Source of the DNA: Rhodocyclaceae bacterium
GTDB lineage: Bacteria > Pseudomonadota > Gammaproteobacteria > Burkholderiales > Rhodocyclaceae
NCBI GenBank assembly: GCA_016702335.1
Contig: JADJEF010000020.1
Location: 310,001 to 374,000, forward strand
Length of the DNA: 64,000 bases
Direction: 5' to 3'
Shown piece by piece: positions 39,319 to 48,166 of this stretch. Position numbers and translations under genes: made by a program. Positions within the stretch are counted from its first letter, which is position 1. Each line of letters starts with the position of its first letter. The notes beneath the pieces are model-generated. The model worked only from the letters and a program-made list of their open reading frames with translations, made no database searches and was not told the origin of the DNA.

Positions 39319-40221
39319 CTACTTGGCCGCAGCACTCTTGCCGTAGACATAGGCGGTCAGCAGATGCACCTTCGCTTCACCCAGAAACTCACCGAAGGCT
39401 GGCATCTGATTGACACGCCCGTTGGTGATCGTCTCGCTGATGGTCGCCTCGGAACTACCATACAACCAGACCTCATCGGTCAGATTGGGGGCGCCCATGG
39501 CGGTCATGCCTTTAGCGTCGGGGCCGTGGCACGCCGCACAATTTGTGGCAAAAAGGGCCTTGCCGCGCTGAGCGCGAATCGAATCGCTGGCCAGACCAGA
39601 GAGGGAGCGCACGTAATTGGCGACATCCTTGACGCCATCGCCACCGCCCACTGCCGCACCCATCGGAGGCATGACACCCATACGCCCGCCCACGAGGGTA
39701 GCCTTGATTGCCTCCGGCTCACCGCCATACAGCCAGTCCTTGTCGGTCAGGTTGGGGAAGCCCTTACCACCCTTGGCATCGGCACCGTGACACTGTGCGC
39801 AATAGGTCACGAACAAGCGATGCCCCATGTCGCGCGCCTCGGTACTGGCTGCCACTGTGGCCACATCCTGAGCCTTGAACTTGTCGAAGATCGGGCCAAA
39901 CTTCTCGTCGGCCGCCTTCATCTCCTTGTCGTACTGACCCGTCGCCGACCAGCCGAAACTGCCAACCGCCGTACCAAAACCGGGGTACATGAAGAGGTAG
40001 GCAATCGCGAAAATCAGCGTGATGTAGAACAACCAGCGCCACCACCCCGGCAGCGGGTTGTTGTACTCGCGTAAATCCTCGTCCCACACGTGCCCCGTCG
40101 TCTCGCCAGGATTCACCTTGCCTTTGGCCTGCGTCAGCAGCAGGACCAAGCAGAACAGCAGACTGAGGACAACGATTCCGGCGACATAGATGTTCCAGAA
40201 ACCGCTAACAAAATCACTCAT
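39319..40221 (-). CDS. ccoP: cbb3 oxidase di-haem subunit CcoP
   Basis: 300 residues. Two N-terminal membrane segments (IYVAGIVVLSLLFCLVLLL; WLFYITLIFAIAYLFMYPG) are followed by two cytochrome c domains with CAQCH and CAACH. CcoP accepts electrons from soluble or bc1-linked cytochrome c and passes them to CcoO. Two membrane segments mark the longer CcoP type. It follows ccoQ by 2 nt. Confidence 0.96.
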   Translation of the reverse strand: MSDFVSGFWNIYVAGIVVLSLLFCLVLLLTQAKGKVNPGETTGHVWDEDLREYNNPLPGWWRWLFYITLIFAIAYLFMYPGFGTAVGSFGWSATGQYDKEMKAADEKFGPIFDKFKAQDVATVAASTEARDMGHRLFVTYCAQCHGADAKGGKGFPNLTDKDWLYGGEPEAIKATLVGGRMGVMPPMGAAVGGGDGVKDVANYVRSLSGLASDSIRAQRGKALFATNCAACHGPDAKGMTAMGAPNLTDEVWLYGSSEATISETITNGRVNQMPAFGEFLGEAKVHLLTAYVYGKSAAAK

Positions 40222-40223
40222 GA

Positions 40224-40409
40224 TTAATTCCTTTCCTTTTTCGGCGAAGTCACCGTCGGCACGACGTCGGAGCTGTCATCCTCCACCGCCAGCATCGCCG
40301 CCGCATCAAAATCCTGTTTGCGACGGCCCGAGTACGCCCAAAACACGATGCCCATGAAGGCGACAAAGGCAAAGACTGTCGTCAGCGAACGCATGTCGTT
40401 GATGTCCAT
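40224..40409 (-). CDS. ccoQ: cbb3 oxidase small subunit CcoQ
   Basis: 61 residues, one membrane segment (LTTVFAFVAFMGIVFWAYSGRRKQ), followed by a short acidic tail. The size, the FxxFxGIVFWAYS pattern and the place between ccoO and ccoP identify it. CcoQ stabilises the oxidase, especially in the presence of oxygen. Confidence 0.92.
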   Translation of the reverse strand: MDINDMRSLTTVFAFVAFMGIVFWAYSGRRKQDFDAAAMLAVEDDSSDVVPTVTSPKKERN

Positions 40410-40421
40410 GATGCGTTCCGT

Positions 40422-41036
<615 letters not shown>

Positions 41037-41054
41037 GAGTGACGATCTCCTGAA

Positions 41055-42491
41055 TCAATGCGCGCCAGACGCGGCCAGCACGGGGGCGTCAACCGCCTTG
41101 CCGCCAGCCATCGTCCTGAACATGTTGTAGGTCATGATCAACATGCCAGAGAAGAACAGCAGACCGCCCAGCAGGCGAATCGTCCAGAACGGGTACGAGG
41201 CCTTGACCGACTCGACGAACGAATAGGTCAGCGTACCGTCCGCGTTGGTGGCACGCCACATCAGGCCCTGCATCACGCCGGCAATCCATAGCGACGCGAT
41301 GTAGAGCACGATGCCGATGGTGGCGATCCAGAAGTGGGTCGTCATCAGGCTCTTGGAATACATCTCGGTCTTGCCGAACATGCGCGGCAGCAGGTAATAG
41401 ATCGAACCGATCGTTACCATCGCCACCCAGCCCAAGGCCCCGGAGTGCACGTGACCGACTGTCCAGTCGGTGTAGTGCGACAGCGCATTGACGGTCTTGA
41501 TCGACATCATCGGGCCTTCGAAGGTCGACATGCCGTAGAACGACAGCGAGGTGATCAGGAACTTCAGGATCGGGTCATCACGCAGTTTGTCCCAGGCACC
41601 CGAAAGCGTCATGATGCCGTTGATCATGCCGCCCCAGCTCGGTGCCAGGAGAATCAGCGAGAAAATCATGCCGACCGACTGGGTCCAGTCGGGCAGTGCG
41701 GTGTAATGCAGATGGTGTGGGCCCGCCCACATGTAGGTAAAGATCAGCGCCCAGAAGTGCACCACTGACAGACGGTAGGAGTACACCGGTCGCCCGGCCT
41801 GTTTGGGCACGAAGTAATACATCATGCCCAGAAAACCGGCGGTCAGGAAAAAGCCCACCGCGTTGTGTCCATACCACCACTGGATCATCGCATCCTGAAC
41901 CCCGGCGTAAGCCGAGTAGGACTTGGGCGACAGAATGCCGGCCGAGAACACCGGCACGGCGGCACTATTGACCACGTGCAGCAACGCTACGGTGAGAATG
42001 TAGCCGCCGAAGAACCAGTTGGCGACATAGATGTGGCGCACGGTACGCTTCATGATGGTGCCGAAGAACACGATGGCATACGACACCCAGACCACGGTAA
42101 TCAGCAGGTCAATGGGCCACTCCAGTTCGGCGTACTCCTTGCCCTGGGTATAGCCCAAGGGCAAGGAGAGTGCCGCGAACACAATGACCAATTGCCAGCC
42201 CCAGAAGGTGAAAGCTGCCAAGCCGGGAGCGAACAGCGGCGTGTGACAAGTTCGCTGTACGACGTAATACGACGTGGCAAACAGTGCGCATCCGCCAAAC
42301 GCGAAAATTACCGCGTTGGTATGCAAGGGACGCAAACGCCCGTAGCTAAGAAACTCGTGTACGTTCAGTTCCGGCCAGACCAGCTGAGCGGCGATGATGA
42401 CGCCGACCAGCATCCCGACGACGCCCCAGATGACGGTCATCACAGAGAACTGGCGCACGACTTTGTAGTGATAAGTCGCTTGCGATTGCAT
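41055..42491 (-). CDS. ccoN: cbb3 oxidase catalytic subunit CcoN
   Basis: 478 residues with about twelve membrane segments. Conserved haem-copper ligands are present: His in RLRPLHTNAVIFAFG, the Cu site region WWYGHNAVGFF, and the paired His in TVGHVHSGALGW. It reduces O2 to water with high affinity, the usual terminal oxidase under low oxygen. Transcription should start from the FNR-type promoter about 110 bp upstream, giving ccoNOQP as one unit. Confidence 0.97.
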   Translation of the reverse strand: MQSQATYHYKVVRQFSVMTVIWGVVGMLVGVIIAAQLVWPELNVHEFLSYGRLRPLHTNAVIFAFGGCALFATSYYVVQRTCHTPLFAPGLAAFTFWGWQLVIVFAALSLPLGYTQGKEYAELEWPIDLLITVVWVSYAIVFFGTIMKRTVRHIYVANWFFGGYILTVALLHVVNSAAVPVFSAGILSPKSYSAYAGVQDAMIQWWYGHNAVGFFLTAGFLGMMYYFVPKQAGRPVYSYRLSVVHFWALIFTYMWAGPHHLHYTALPDWTQSVGMIFSLILLAPSWGGMINGIMTLSGAWDKLRDDPILKFLITSLSFYGMSTFEGPMMSIKTVNALSHYTDWTVGHVHSGALGWVAMVTIGSIYYLLPRMFGKTEMYSKSLMTTHFWIATIGIVLYIASLWIAGVMQGLMWRATNADGTLTYSFVESVKASYPFWTIRLLGGLLFFSGMLIMTYNMFRTMAGGKAVDAPVLAASGAH

Positions 42492-42568
42492 GATGGATTG
42501 CCCTTTATGCAGTTAATAAACAACGAAAGCCAACGTCGGAGCTACGCGCCTTCCCGCTCGTGCTCCGC

Positions 42569-42609
42569 AGTCTACTGGTCAGAAATCTCGACTTCTTGAT
42601 GCACGTCAA
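42569..42609 (-). promoter_or_regulatory. Class II FNR/ANR-type promoter of ccoNOQP
   Basis: The minus strand has TTGACGTGCATCAA (42596-42609), one mismatch from TTGAT-N4-ATCAA, then 21 bp, then TAGACT as -10 (42569-42574). The box centre falls at about -41.5 from the predicted start, the exact position for a class II FNR activator site. Confidence 0.82.
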
Positions 42610-42647
42610 CGTCATTTGCGGTGCAGCCATTCCGCTTACCCGGCACA

Positions 42648-42848
42648 TTATTGGCTACTTTCTGGCGCATCGTCGGACTTTTTCGTCGTGTCGTCGTCCA
42701 TCAGTACCCGATAGCCTGGGCCATCAAGATCGTCGAACTGGCCACTCGTCAGCGACCACCAAAAAATGGCCCCGATGACAAAGACCAAAAGAATGGACAT
42801 CGGCACCAGCAGGTAGAGGATATCCATTCCTGAATCCATAGAGCTCAT
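42648..42848 (-). CDS. ccoS: cbb3 oxidase maturation protein CcoS
   Basis: 66 residues, one membrane segment (LYLLVPMSILLVFVIGAIFWW) followed by SGQFDDLDGPGYRVLMDDD, the CcoS signature. It is needed for cofactor insertion into the oxidase. Its ATG overlaps the ccoI stop (ATGA), so the two are coupled. Confidence 0.94.
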   Translation of the reverse strand: MSSMDSGMDILYLLVPMSILLVFVIGAIFWWSLTSGQFDDLDGPGYRVLMDDDTTKKSDDAPESSQ

Positions 42849-45328
42849 CGTTGCTTGCCGTGTGCCTGCAGGCGCAGTGCGTTGAGAACGACCAGCAGCG
42901 AACTGCCGGCCATGCCGATGCCCGCCATCCAGGGAGTCACCCACCCCACCATGGCCAAAGGCACCGCCGACGCATTGTAGAGCGCCGACCAGTAAAGATT
43001 CTGGCGCACGATGCGCATGGTTCGGCGTGCAAGCACAATGCCTTCGGGCAAGGCCATCAGCCGCTCGCCCAAGAGCACCACGTCGGCATGGGAGCGCGCC
43101 AGATCCGCCCCCCCAGCCATGGCCACCGAGACCTGAGCCTGTGCCAGCACCGGCGCATCATTAATGCCATCACCGACCATGACGACGACATGACCCTCCG
43201 CCTGCATGGCCTTGATCACCTCATGCTTCTGCTCCGGAGAGCGCGCTGACCATGCCGCCTTTTGCGGATCAATACCAACGCCAATAGCCACCCGCTGCAC
43301 GGCAGGCGCCGCGTCGCCACTGAGCAGGAAGGTCGCAAGTCCGGCGTCGTTGAGGGAGTGGATAGCTGTGCGCGCATCGGCACGCAGCGTATCGCCAAGC
43401 AGGAAGATCGCGTGCCAGCCATCCTCATCGCCCAGCGCAATCGCCGTCTCACCAGCGCCGACTTGCGGAACGATCTCTGCAGCCAGAGGCTGCCCGTGCA
43501 GCGCGCCGACAAAATCAGGGCTCCCGATACGCCAACGCCGTCCATCAATGCACCCCTCAATGCCCGCGCCCGCGACAACGCGACTCTCGTCAACGACGAC
43601 CTCGGGGTGCCCCGCTGCCGCTCCCTGGCGCAACAGCCGCCCGATGGGATGCTCCGAGCCATGCTCAAGCGCGGCAGCGACGCGACACGCGTCGTCGGCA
43701 GTGCCGCGCAGGGGGATCACCTGCAGCAGCGAAAACTGTCCTTCGGTCAGCGTACCGGTTTTGTCAAACACGACACGATCAGCGCGCGCCAACGTTTCGA
43801 TAGCGTGCCCTCGGGTAACCAGCAAGCCACGCGCCGCCAGCGCTCCGGTACCTACCGTCAGTGCGGTGGGTGTGGCCAGCGACAGTGCGCACGGACAACT
43901 CACCACCAGCACCGCCACAAACACGCCCAGCATTTGCGACGGTTCAATCCACCACCAGACGCCGGCGGTAATCACCGCCATGATCAGCAGCACCCCCACG
44001 AAATGCCCAGCAATCCGGTCAGCCAGGACAACGATCTGCGGCTTTTCCGACGAAGCACGCTCCATCAGGCGCGCGATCGTCGCCAGACGTGTGTTCTCAC
44101 CCACCAGAGTAATGCGCATGCTCACATGACTGGCGACATTAACGCTGCCGCCGACCAACGTATCGCCAACCCGCTTGAGCACCGGCCGGCTTTCGCCGGT
44201 GAGCAGGCTTTCATCGACCTGCGTTTCGCCATCGATGACGGTGCCATCGGCCGGCACCACTTCGCCGGGGCGCACAAGAACAACGTCATCGATGTGCAGA
44301 TCGGCGACGGCACAGGCGTCAACTGCGGTTGCCGGCCAGGTCCGATAGCGATTGGCCAAAGCGGGGATCGCCAGCGCCACCGCCTCGACACCCCGCGCGG
44401 CACGTTGACGTGCCATCAACTCAAAGTAGCGCCCGGTCAAGAGAAAAAACACGAACATCGTCACCGAGTCGAAATACACCTCGCCAACCCCGCTCACGGT
44501 GGCCCAGGCGCTGGCCGCGAAAGCCGCGCCAACGCCAATGGCCACCGGCACGTCCATACCGACCCGGCGCAATTTAAGGTCGCGCCACGCATTACGAAAG
44601 AAGGGTGCTGCCGAATACAGCACCACCGGCGTGGTCAAGACCAGGCTGGACCAACGCATCAGCTGCGCGATGTCAAACGACATGTCGCCGCCCACCTCGG
44701 CCAGATAGCCCGGGATGGCATACATCATCACCTGCATCATGCCAAAACCCGCCACAAACACCCGCCACAGCGCCGTCTTGCGCTCGCGCTGGGCCACTTC
44801 TTCAGAACGGCCCACGTCATATGGGTGGGCGCGATAGCCAATGTCGGCGATCGCCTTGAGGATGGTCGACAGCTGCGTCTCACGCATATCCCAGCGCACC
44901 CGCGCACGGCGGGTCGCATAATTGACATCGACCGCCGTCACCCCGCGTAGCTTGCGCAGATGGGTTTCGTTGAGCCAGATACAGGCGGAACAGGTAATGC
45001 CTTCAAGGATCAGCGCCGCCTCGCGCTCTTGCCCGGCACCCGCCACTCCGACAGCGCGCACAAAAGTCTTTTGCACGTCAGGGTGATCGAACAGGCCGAG
45101 CTTGGCGAGTGCCTCGGGCAGAGCCGCCGAGCTGTTCGCCGGACTCTCGGGCAATGCGCCACGATGGGTGTAGTACTCGGCCAGACCATTGTCCACAATC
45201 GCCTGCGCCACCGCCGCACACCCGGCGCAGCACATCTGCCGGGGCTGTCCAGCAATGCTGACCACGAACCCGGATGCGCCTGGCCCAGCATCGAGAACAG
45301 ACAACCCACAGTGATAACAGGACAACAT
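42845..45328 (-). CDS. ccoI: CcoI-type copper-translocating P1B ATPase with repeat-derived segment
   Basis: 827 residues. Domains: an N-terminal CxxC region and metal-binding domain (EGITCSACIWLNE), eight membrane segments, the ion-path motif SCPCALS, phosphorylation site DKTGTLTEG, and hinge GDGINDAPV. CcoI exports copper for cbb3 assembly. Residues 621-630 read PQVGAGETAI, encoded by an exact copy of the dispersed 29-bp repeat in the nucleotide-binding domain. ETAIALGDE resembles what relatives have there, so the insert may be short. Another copy of the repeat lies 7 nt before the ATG, where a Shine-Dalgarno would be expected. Confidence 0.95.
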   Translation of the reverse strand: MLSCYHCGLSVLDAGPGASGFVVSIAGQPRQMCCAGCAAVAQAIVDNGLAEYYTHRGALPESPANSSAALPEALAKLGLFDHPDVQKTFVRAVGVAGAGQEREAALILEGITCSACIWLNETHLRKLRGVTAVDVNYATRRARVRWDMRETQLSTILKAIADIGYRAHPYDVGRSEEVAQRERKTALWRVFVAGFGMMQVMMYAIPGYLAEVGGDMSFDIAQLMRWSSLVLTTPVVLYSAAPFFRNAWRDLKLRRVGMDVPVAIGVGAAFAASAWATVSGVGEVYFDSVTMFVFFLLTGRYFELMARQRAARGVEAVALAIPALANRYRTWPATAVDACAVADLHIDDVVLVRPGEVVPADGTVIDGETQVDESLLTGESRPVLKRVGDTLVGGSVNVASHVSMRITLVGENTRLATIARLMERASSEKPQIVVLADRIAGHFVGVLLIMAVITAGVWWWIEPSQMLGVFVAVLVVSCPCALSLATPTALTVGTGALAARGLLVTRGHAIETLARADRVVFDKTGTLTEGQFSLLQVIPLRGTADDACRVAAALEHGSEHPIGRLLRQGAAAGHPEVVVDESRVVAGAGIEGCIDGRRWRIGSPDFVGALHGQPLAAEIVPQVGAGETAIALGDEDGWHAIFLLGDTLRADARTAIHSLNDAGLATFLLSGDAAPAVQRVAIGVGIDPQKAAWSARSPEQKHEVIKAMQAEGHVVVMVGDGINDAPVLAQAQVSVAMAGGADLARSHADVVLLGERLMALPEGIVLARRTMRIVRQNLYWSALYNASAVPLAMVGWVTPWMAGIGMAGSSLLVVLNALRLQAHGKQR
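43440..43468 (-). repeat. Dispersed 29-bp repeat, copy 8, inside ccoI
   Basis: Exact consensus with triplet GAG. Sense orientation, frame 1, coding PQVGAGETAI. Confidence 0.92.
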
Positions 45329-45335
45329 GCGCGAA

Positions 45336-45364
45336 ATCGCCGTACTACCAGCGCCGACTTGCGG
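45336..45364 (-). repeat. Dispersed 29-bp repeat, copy 9, upstream of ccoI
   Basis: Consensus with triplet AGT. It ends 7 nt before the ccoI start and is in frame with it (PQVGAGSTAI-SR-M). No separate ribosome-binding site is visible between the repeat and the ATG. Confidence 0.88.
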
Positions 45365-45384
45365 ACTGGGCTCCGGCAGAAGTG

Positions 45385-46152
45385 TTATTTAGGCTGGAGC
45401 CTGATCGCGCCATCAAGGCGAATCACCTCACCATTGAGCATGGCGTTCTCGACAATATGTTTGACCAGCTCGGCGTATTCCGCCGGGCGGCCCAATCGCG
45501 AGGGGAAGGGCACCGTCTTTCCCAGTGACTCCTGCACCTCTTGCGGCAGGCCCAGCAGCATCGGCGTTTCAAAGATGCCCGGAGCGATGGTCATGACGCG
45601 AATGCCAAAACGGGCTAGCTCACGCGCGATGGGCAGGGTCATGCCCACCACGCCGGCTTTCGATGCCGAGTAGGCGGCCTGCCCGATCTGGCCGTCGAAC
45701 GCCGCCACCGAGGCGGTGTTGATAATCACGCCCCGCTCGCCACCGGCATTGGGCTCATTGCGACTCATGGCCTCAGAAGCCAGGCGAATCATGTTGAAGG
45801 TGCCGACCAGATTGATGCTGATCGTGCGGGCAAAGACATCGAGGGGATGGGGGCCATGCTTGCCAAGCACCTTCTCGCCCGGTGCCACACCGGCGCAATT
45901 AACGAGGCCGTGGATTGCACCAAAGGCGGCCAGTGTCGCAGCAATGCAGGCACGGGCACTGGCTTCGTCCGCCACATTGGTGACATGAAAGCGGGCGGTA
46001 CCACCCAATTCGGTCGCCAGAGATTCGCCGGCGTGTTGGTTTAGATCAGCCATCATCACGCTGGCACCCTGCGCGACCAGCAAACGTGCAGTGGCTGCAC
46101 CGAGCCCGGACGCGCCCCCCGTGATGACAAATGCGCTGCCCCCGACCTGCAT
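45385..46152 (-). CDS. Short-chain dehydrogenase, 3-hydroxyacyl-CoA dehydrogenase type
   Basis: 255 residues, classical SDR. Cofactor loop TGGASGLGAATAR, an Asp after the second strand (MMADLN) indicating NAD(H), NCAGV, and the catalytic Tyr-Lys in AAYSASKAGVVG. The overall pattern (APGIFETPMLLGLPQEVQESLGK...PSRLGRPAEYA) is that of 17-beta-HSD10-like 3-hydroxyacyl-CoA dehydrogenases used in acyl-CoA and aromatic degradation. Substrate not determined. It is the first leftward gene after a 470-bp gap. Confidence 0.88.
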   Translation of the reverse strand: MQVGGSAFVITGGASGLGAATARLLVAQGASVMMADLNQHAGESLATELGGTARFHVTNVADEASARACIAATLAAFGAIHGLVNCAGVAPGEKVLGKHGPHPLDVFARTISINLVGTFNMIRLASEAMSRNEPNAGGERGVIINTASVAAFDGQIGQAAYSASKAGVVGMTLPIARELARFGIRVMTIAPGIFETPMLLGLPQEVQESLGKTVPFPSRLGRPAEYAELVKHIVENAMLNGEVIRLDGAIRLQPK

Positions 46153-46402
46153 AAAAGCTCTCCTGATCTACGCGCACCCGCGACGCGAGCACAAGGCTGG
46201 CGATGTTACCGGAAGCAAGCGAGCGCAGTCGGACGGCGCTCAATAGTCCTCAATACCCTGATTTGCTCACGTAATAGACGAGCGGCTGGGGCCAGGCCGG
46301 AGCGGCTGCGGGCGTTGATTTTCTGGCCTCGGCGATGGCTCCGGCGACGATAGCGGCGGCTCCGGTCGGGACGACAGCGCTGGGGACAGCGCTTCGGCCA
46401 AG

Positions 46403-46590
46403 TCAGGACGAAAGACAGAGGACAGCGGCGCGGGAAGCATCGTGATTGGCGACCAAACACTCTGCGTTGGCCAGGCGACGGGCGACCGTACCCAGGAACT
46501 CCCCGAACAAGCCGGCCCACTGGCCGACAAGCCGCTGGTCGACACTCGAAATAGCGGCCTCAATCTTGACAGCCAGTGTGCGCGACAGAG
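46403..46590 (-). pseudogene. Possible gene remnant in the gap before the SDR gene
   Basis: The 46153-46623 gap has no intact gene. One minus-strand frame ending at a TGA (46403-46405) reads like real protein with GC-rich third positions (AAISSVDQRLVGQWAGLFGEFL, then VARRLANAECLVANHDASR), but there is no good start and it would overlap the promoter of the divergent gene. Its family is not recognised. It may be the decayed end of a helical protein; chance is not excluded. Confidence 0.3.
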
Positions 46591-46623
46591 TACAGTACCG
46601 GCTGGCGCTATCAAGGCAGGCAA

Positions 46624-47055
46624 ATGAGCAAAAACCTATTCATCCCTCACGGCGAGTTTCGCTTCGAATGGTTTGGTGAAGTGCTTTATGTGAAATGGGA
46701 CGGCACGTTCAACTACGAGGCTATGTGCGCCTACGTGGCGGAACACAAAGACCAGGTCAATCGGGCAAATCTGCCCCGCTGGGGCCGGATCGTTGACCTA
46801 CGTAAGTGGGAAGGCATCACGCCTGACGCCACGGGCTTGTTCAATGAGCTTTCAGACTGGCTGAAAACGACCCACTGCATTGCCCAGGTGCAGGTGTTCT
46901 CGGACCGCTTTTTTCAGACCATCGCCGCAAAGGTTGCCAGCAACGTGGTGCCTAGCAACCTGCATCAGGTGTTCACGATTGACGAGGCCGTTACCGTGCT
47001 CGGCGGCCATGGACTGACTGCGGACAGCCGTATCGCTGACTTGCCTAAGAACTAG
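46624..47055 (+). CDS. Unknown protein, STAS-like fold possible
   Basis: 143 residues, no signal peptide. It opens EFRFEWFGEVLYVKWDGTFNYEAMCAYVAEH and has RWGRIVDLRKWEGITPDAT and FQTIAAKVASN, an alternating strand-helix layout like the protein at 25168-25617 and SpoIIAA-like proteins, with little direct identity. TTGACA at 46564 could be part of its promoter but the -10 is poor. Function unknown. Confidence 0.65.
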   Translation: MSKNLFIPHGEFRFEWFGEVLYVKWDGTFNYEAMCAYVAEHKDQVNRANLPRWGRIVDLRKWEGITPDATGLFNELSDWLKTTHCIAQVQVFSDRFFQTIAAKVASNVVPSNLHQVFTIDEAVTVLGGHGLTADSRIADLPKN

Positions 47056-47195
47056 CATTCCTCCCACTTGTTCGGTTACGTTTGGTGAGGAAAGGCGTCT
47101 AGCTGATGCTGTACCGTCAAACGCAACCCTCCCCCTAGGGTCTAGCATCAACAGAGGCGTGGGGGTGTTTCCAACCATGCAGTGGCACAGACCAT

Positions 47196-47224
47196 GTTCA
47201 CGTCGGTGCTGGTGGGACTGCGAT
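47196..47224 (+). repeat. Dispersed repeat, diverged copy 10
   Basis: ACGTCGGTGCTGGT, triplet GGG, then ACTGCGAT, with several changes from the consensus. It lies in the 47056-47337 gap, which otherwise holds only the tRNA terminator. Confidence 0.55.
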
Positions 47225-47297
47225 CTGATGCCGAGATTCGGCGCGGAACACCTGCCAACCGGGGTACCGAGCCGCCCCTGCTGCTAGCCCGTTCCAT

Positions 47298-47328
47298 AAA
47301 AGAAACAGGCCCGCATCGCTGCGAGCCT
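47298..47328 (-). terminator. Terminator of tRNA-Thr
   Basis: On the minus strand AGGCTCGCA pairs with TGCGGGCCT (one G-U) around loop GCGA and is followed by GTTTCTTTT. It starts about 10 nt past the tRNA 3' end. Confidence 0.82.
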
Positions 47329-47337
47329 GAGAGTTAC

Positions 47338-47413
<76 letters not shown>

Positions 47414-47443
47414 ACTGAAAGCGGGGGCGATTATAGCGAGAGG

Positions 47444-48049
47444 CTAGCGCCTCTGCACGCTCTGAACGGTGCGCGCCAGATCGCTGACGCGGTCTCGCGA
47501 CACGGTCGCATCCGTGCGACTCTTCAGAAACAGCCACAGCAGGCTCGCGTTGATCAGCAAGACAGCGACCTCAAGGTAAAGTATCGGCACCACGATCTGT
47601 CGATTCGAGTTATCTGCCAATACAAAATAGAAGCCTTCGAAGGTCGGCAAAACGGCTTTTGTGATGGCAGCAAAGTTCTCAAAAGGGGGGAAGAGCACGA
47701 TCAAAATCAGATTTACGCCAACTACCACCATCAGCGCGCGCTGGGCGAAATTTGTCTTTCGCGGCTCCCCCGGCGGTACAGTACGCAGCAATATCCAGGC
47801 AATCAGGAAGTTGATCAGCACCACGGTCAGCTCAAGCCAGAGGAAATTGCGATTGATGACCCGATTGCCATTATCAGCAAACAGAAAGCGGAAGCCTTCG
47901 AAGGTCGGAATATTTCCCCGAGCCAGCGAGATGTAATCAAAAGGGGGGAACAGCAAGATCAACACCATATTGAGCGCGAAGACCGCCAGGGCCATCCGGC
48001 GTCCGCGCCCGAGGAGTGGCGGAGAGTTCGGTGAGGTAACGATATCCAT
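47444..48049 (-). CDS. Four-segment membrane protein with an internal duplication
   Basis: 201 residues. Two copies of a roughly 60-residue unit, each with two membrane segments: VLILLFPPFDY...PTFEGFRFLFADNGNR...LWLELTVVLINFLIAW (about 28-85) and LILIVLFPPFEN...PTFEGFYFVLADNSNR...LYLEVAVLLINASLLWLF (about 113-175). The matching LFPPF, PTFEGF and ADNxNR blocks show an old tandem duplication. No family or function recognised. It is transcribed toward tRNA-Thr. Confidence 0.75.
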   Translation of the reverse strand: MDIVTSPNSPPLLGRGRRMALAVFALNMVLILLFPPFDYISLARGNIPTFEGFRFLFADNGNRVINRNFLWLELTVVLINFLIAWILLRTVPPGEPRKTNFAQRALMVVVGVNLILIVLFPPFENFAAITKAVLPTFEGFYFVLADNSNRQIVVPILYLEVAVLLINASLLWLFLKSRTDATVSRDRVSDLARTVQSVQRR

Positions 48050-48166
48050 GTGCGTAGACTAGCAATTTGCCCGCTTCACGACGAGCATGTAATTTTTTCC
48101 GGCAGGTAGAATTTACCGGTGCAACCCTCTGGCCTCTCTCGGCGGTATCTCACATAAAGGAATCCC

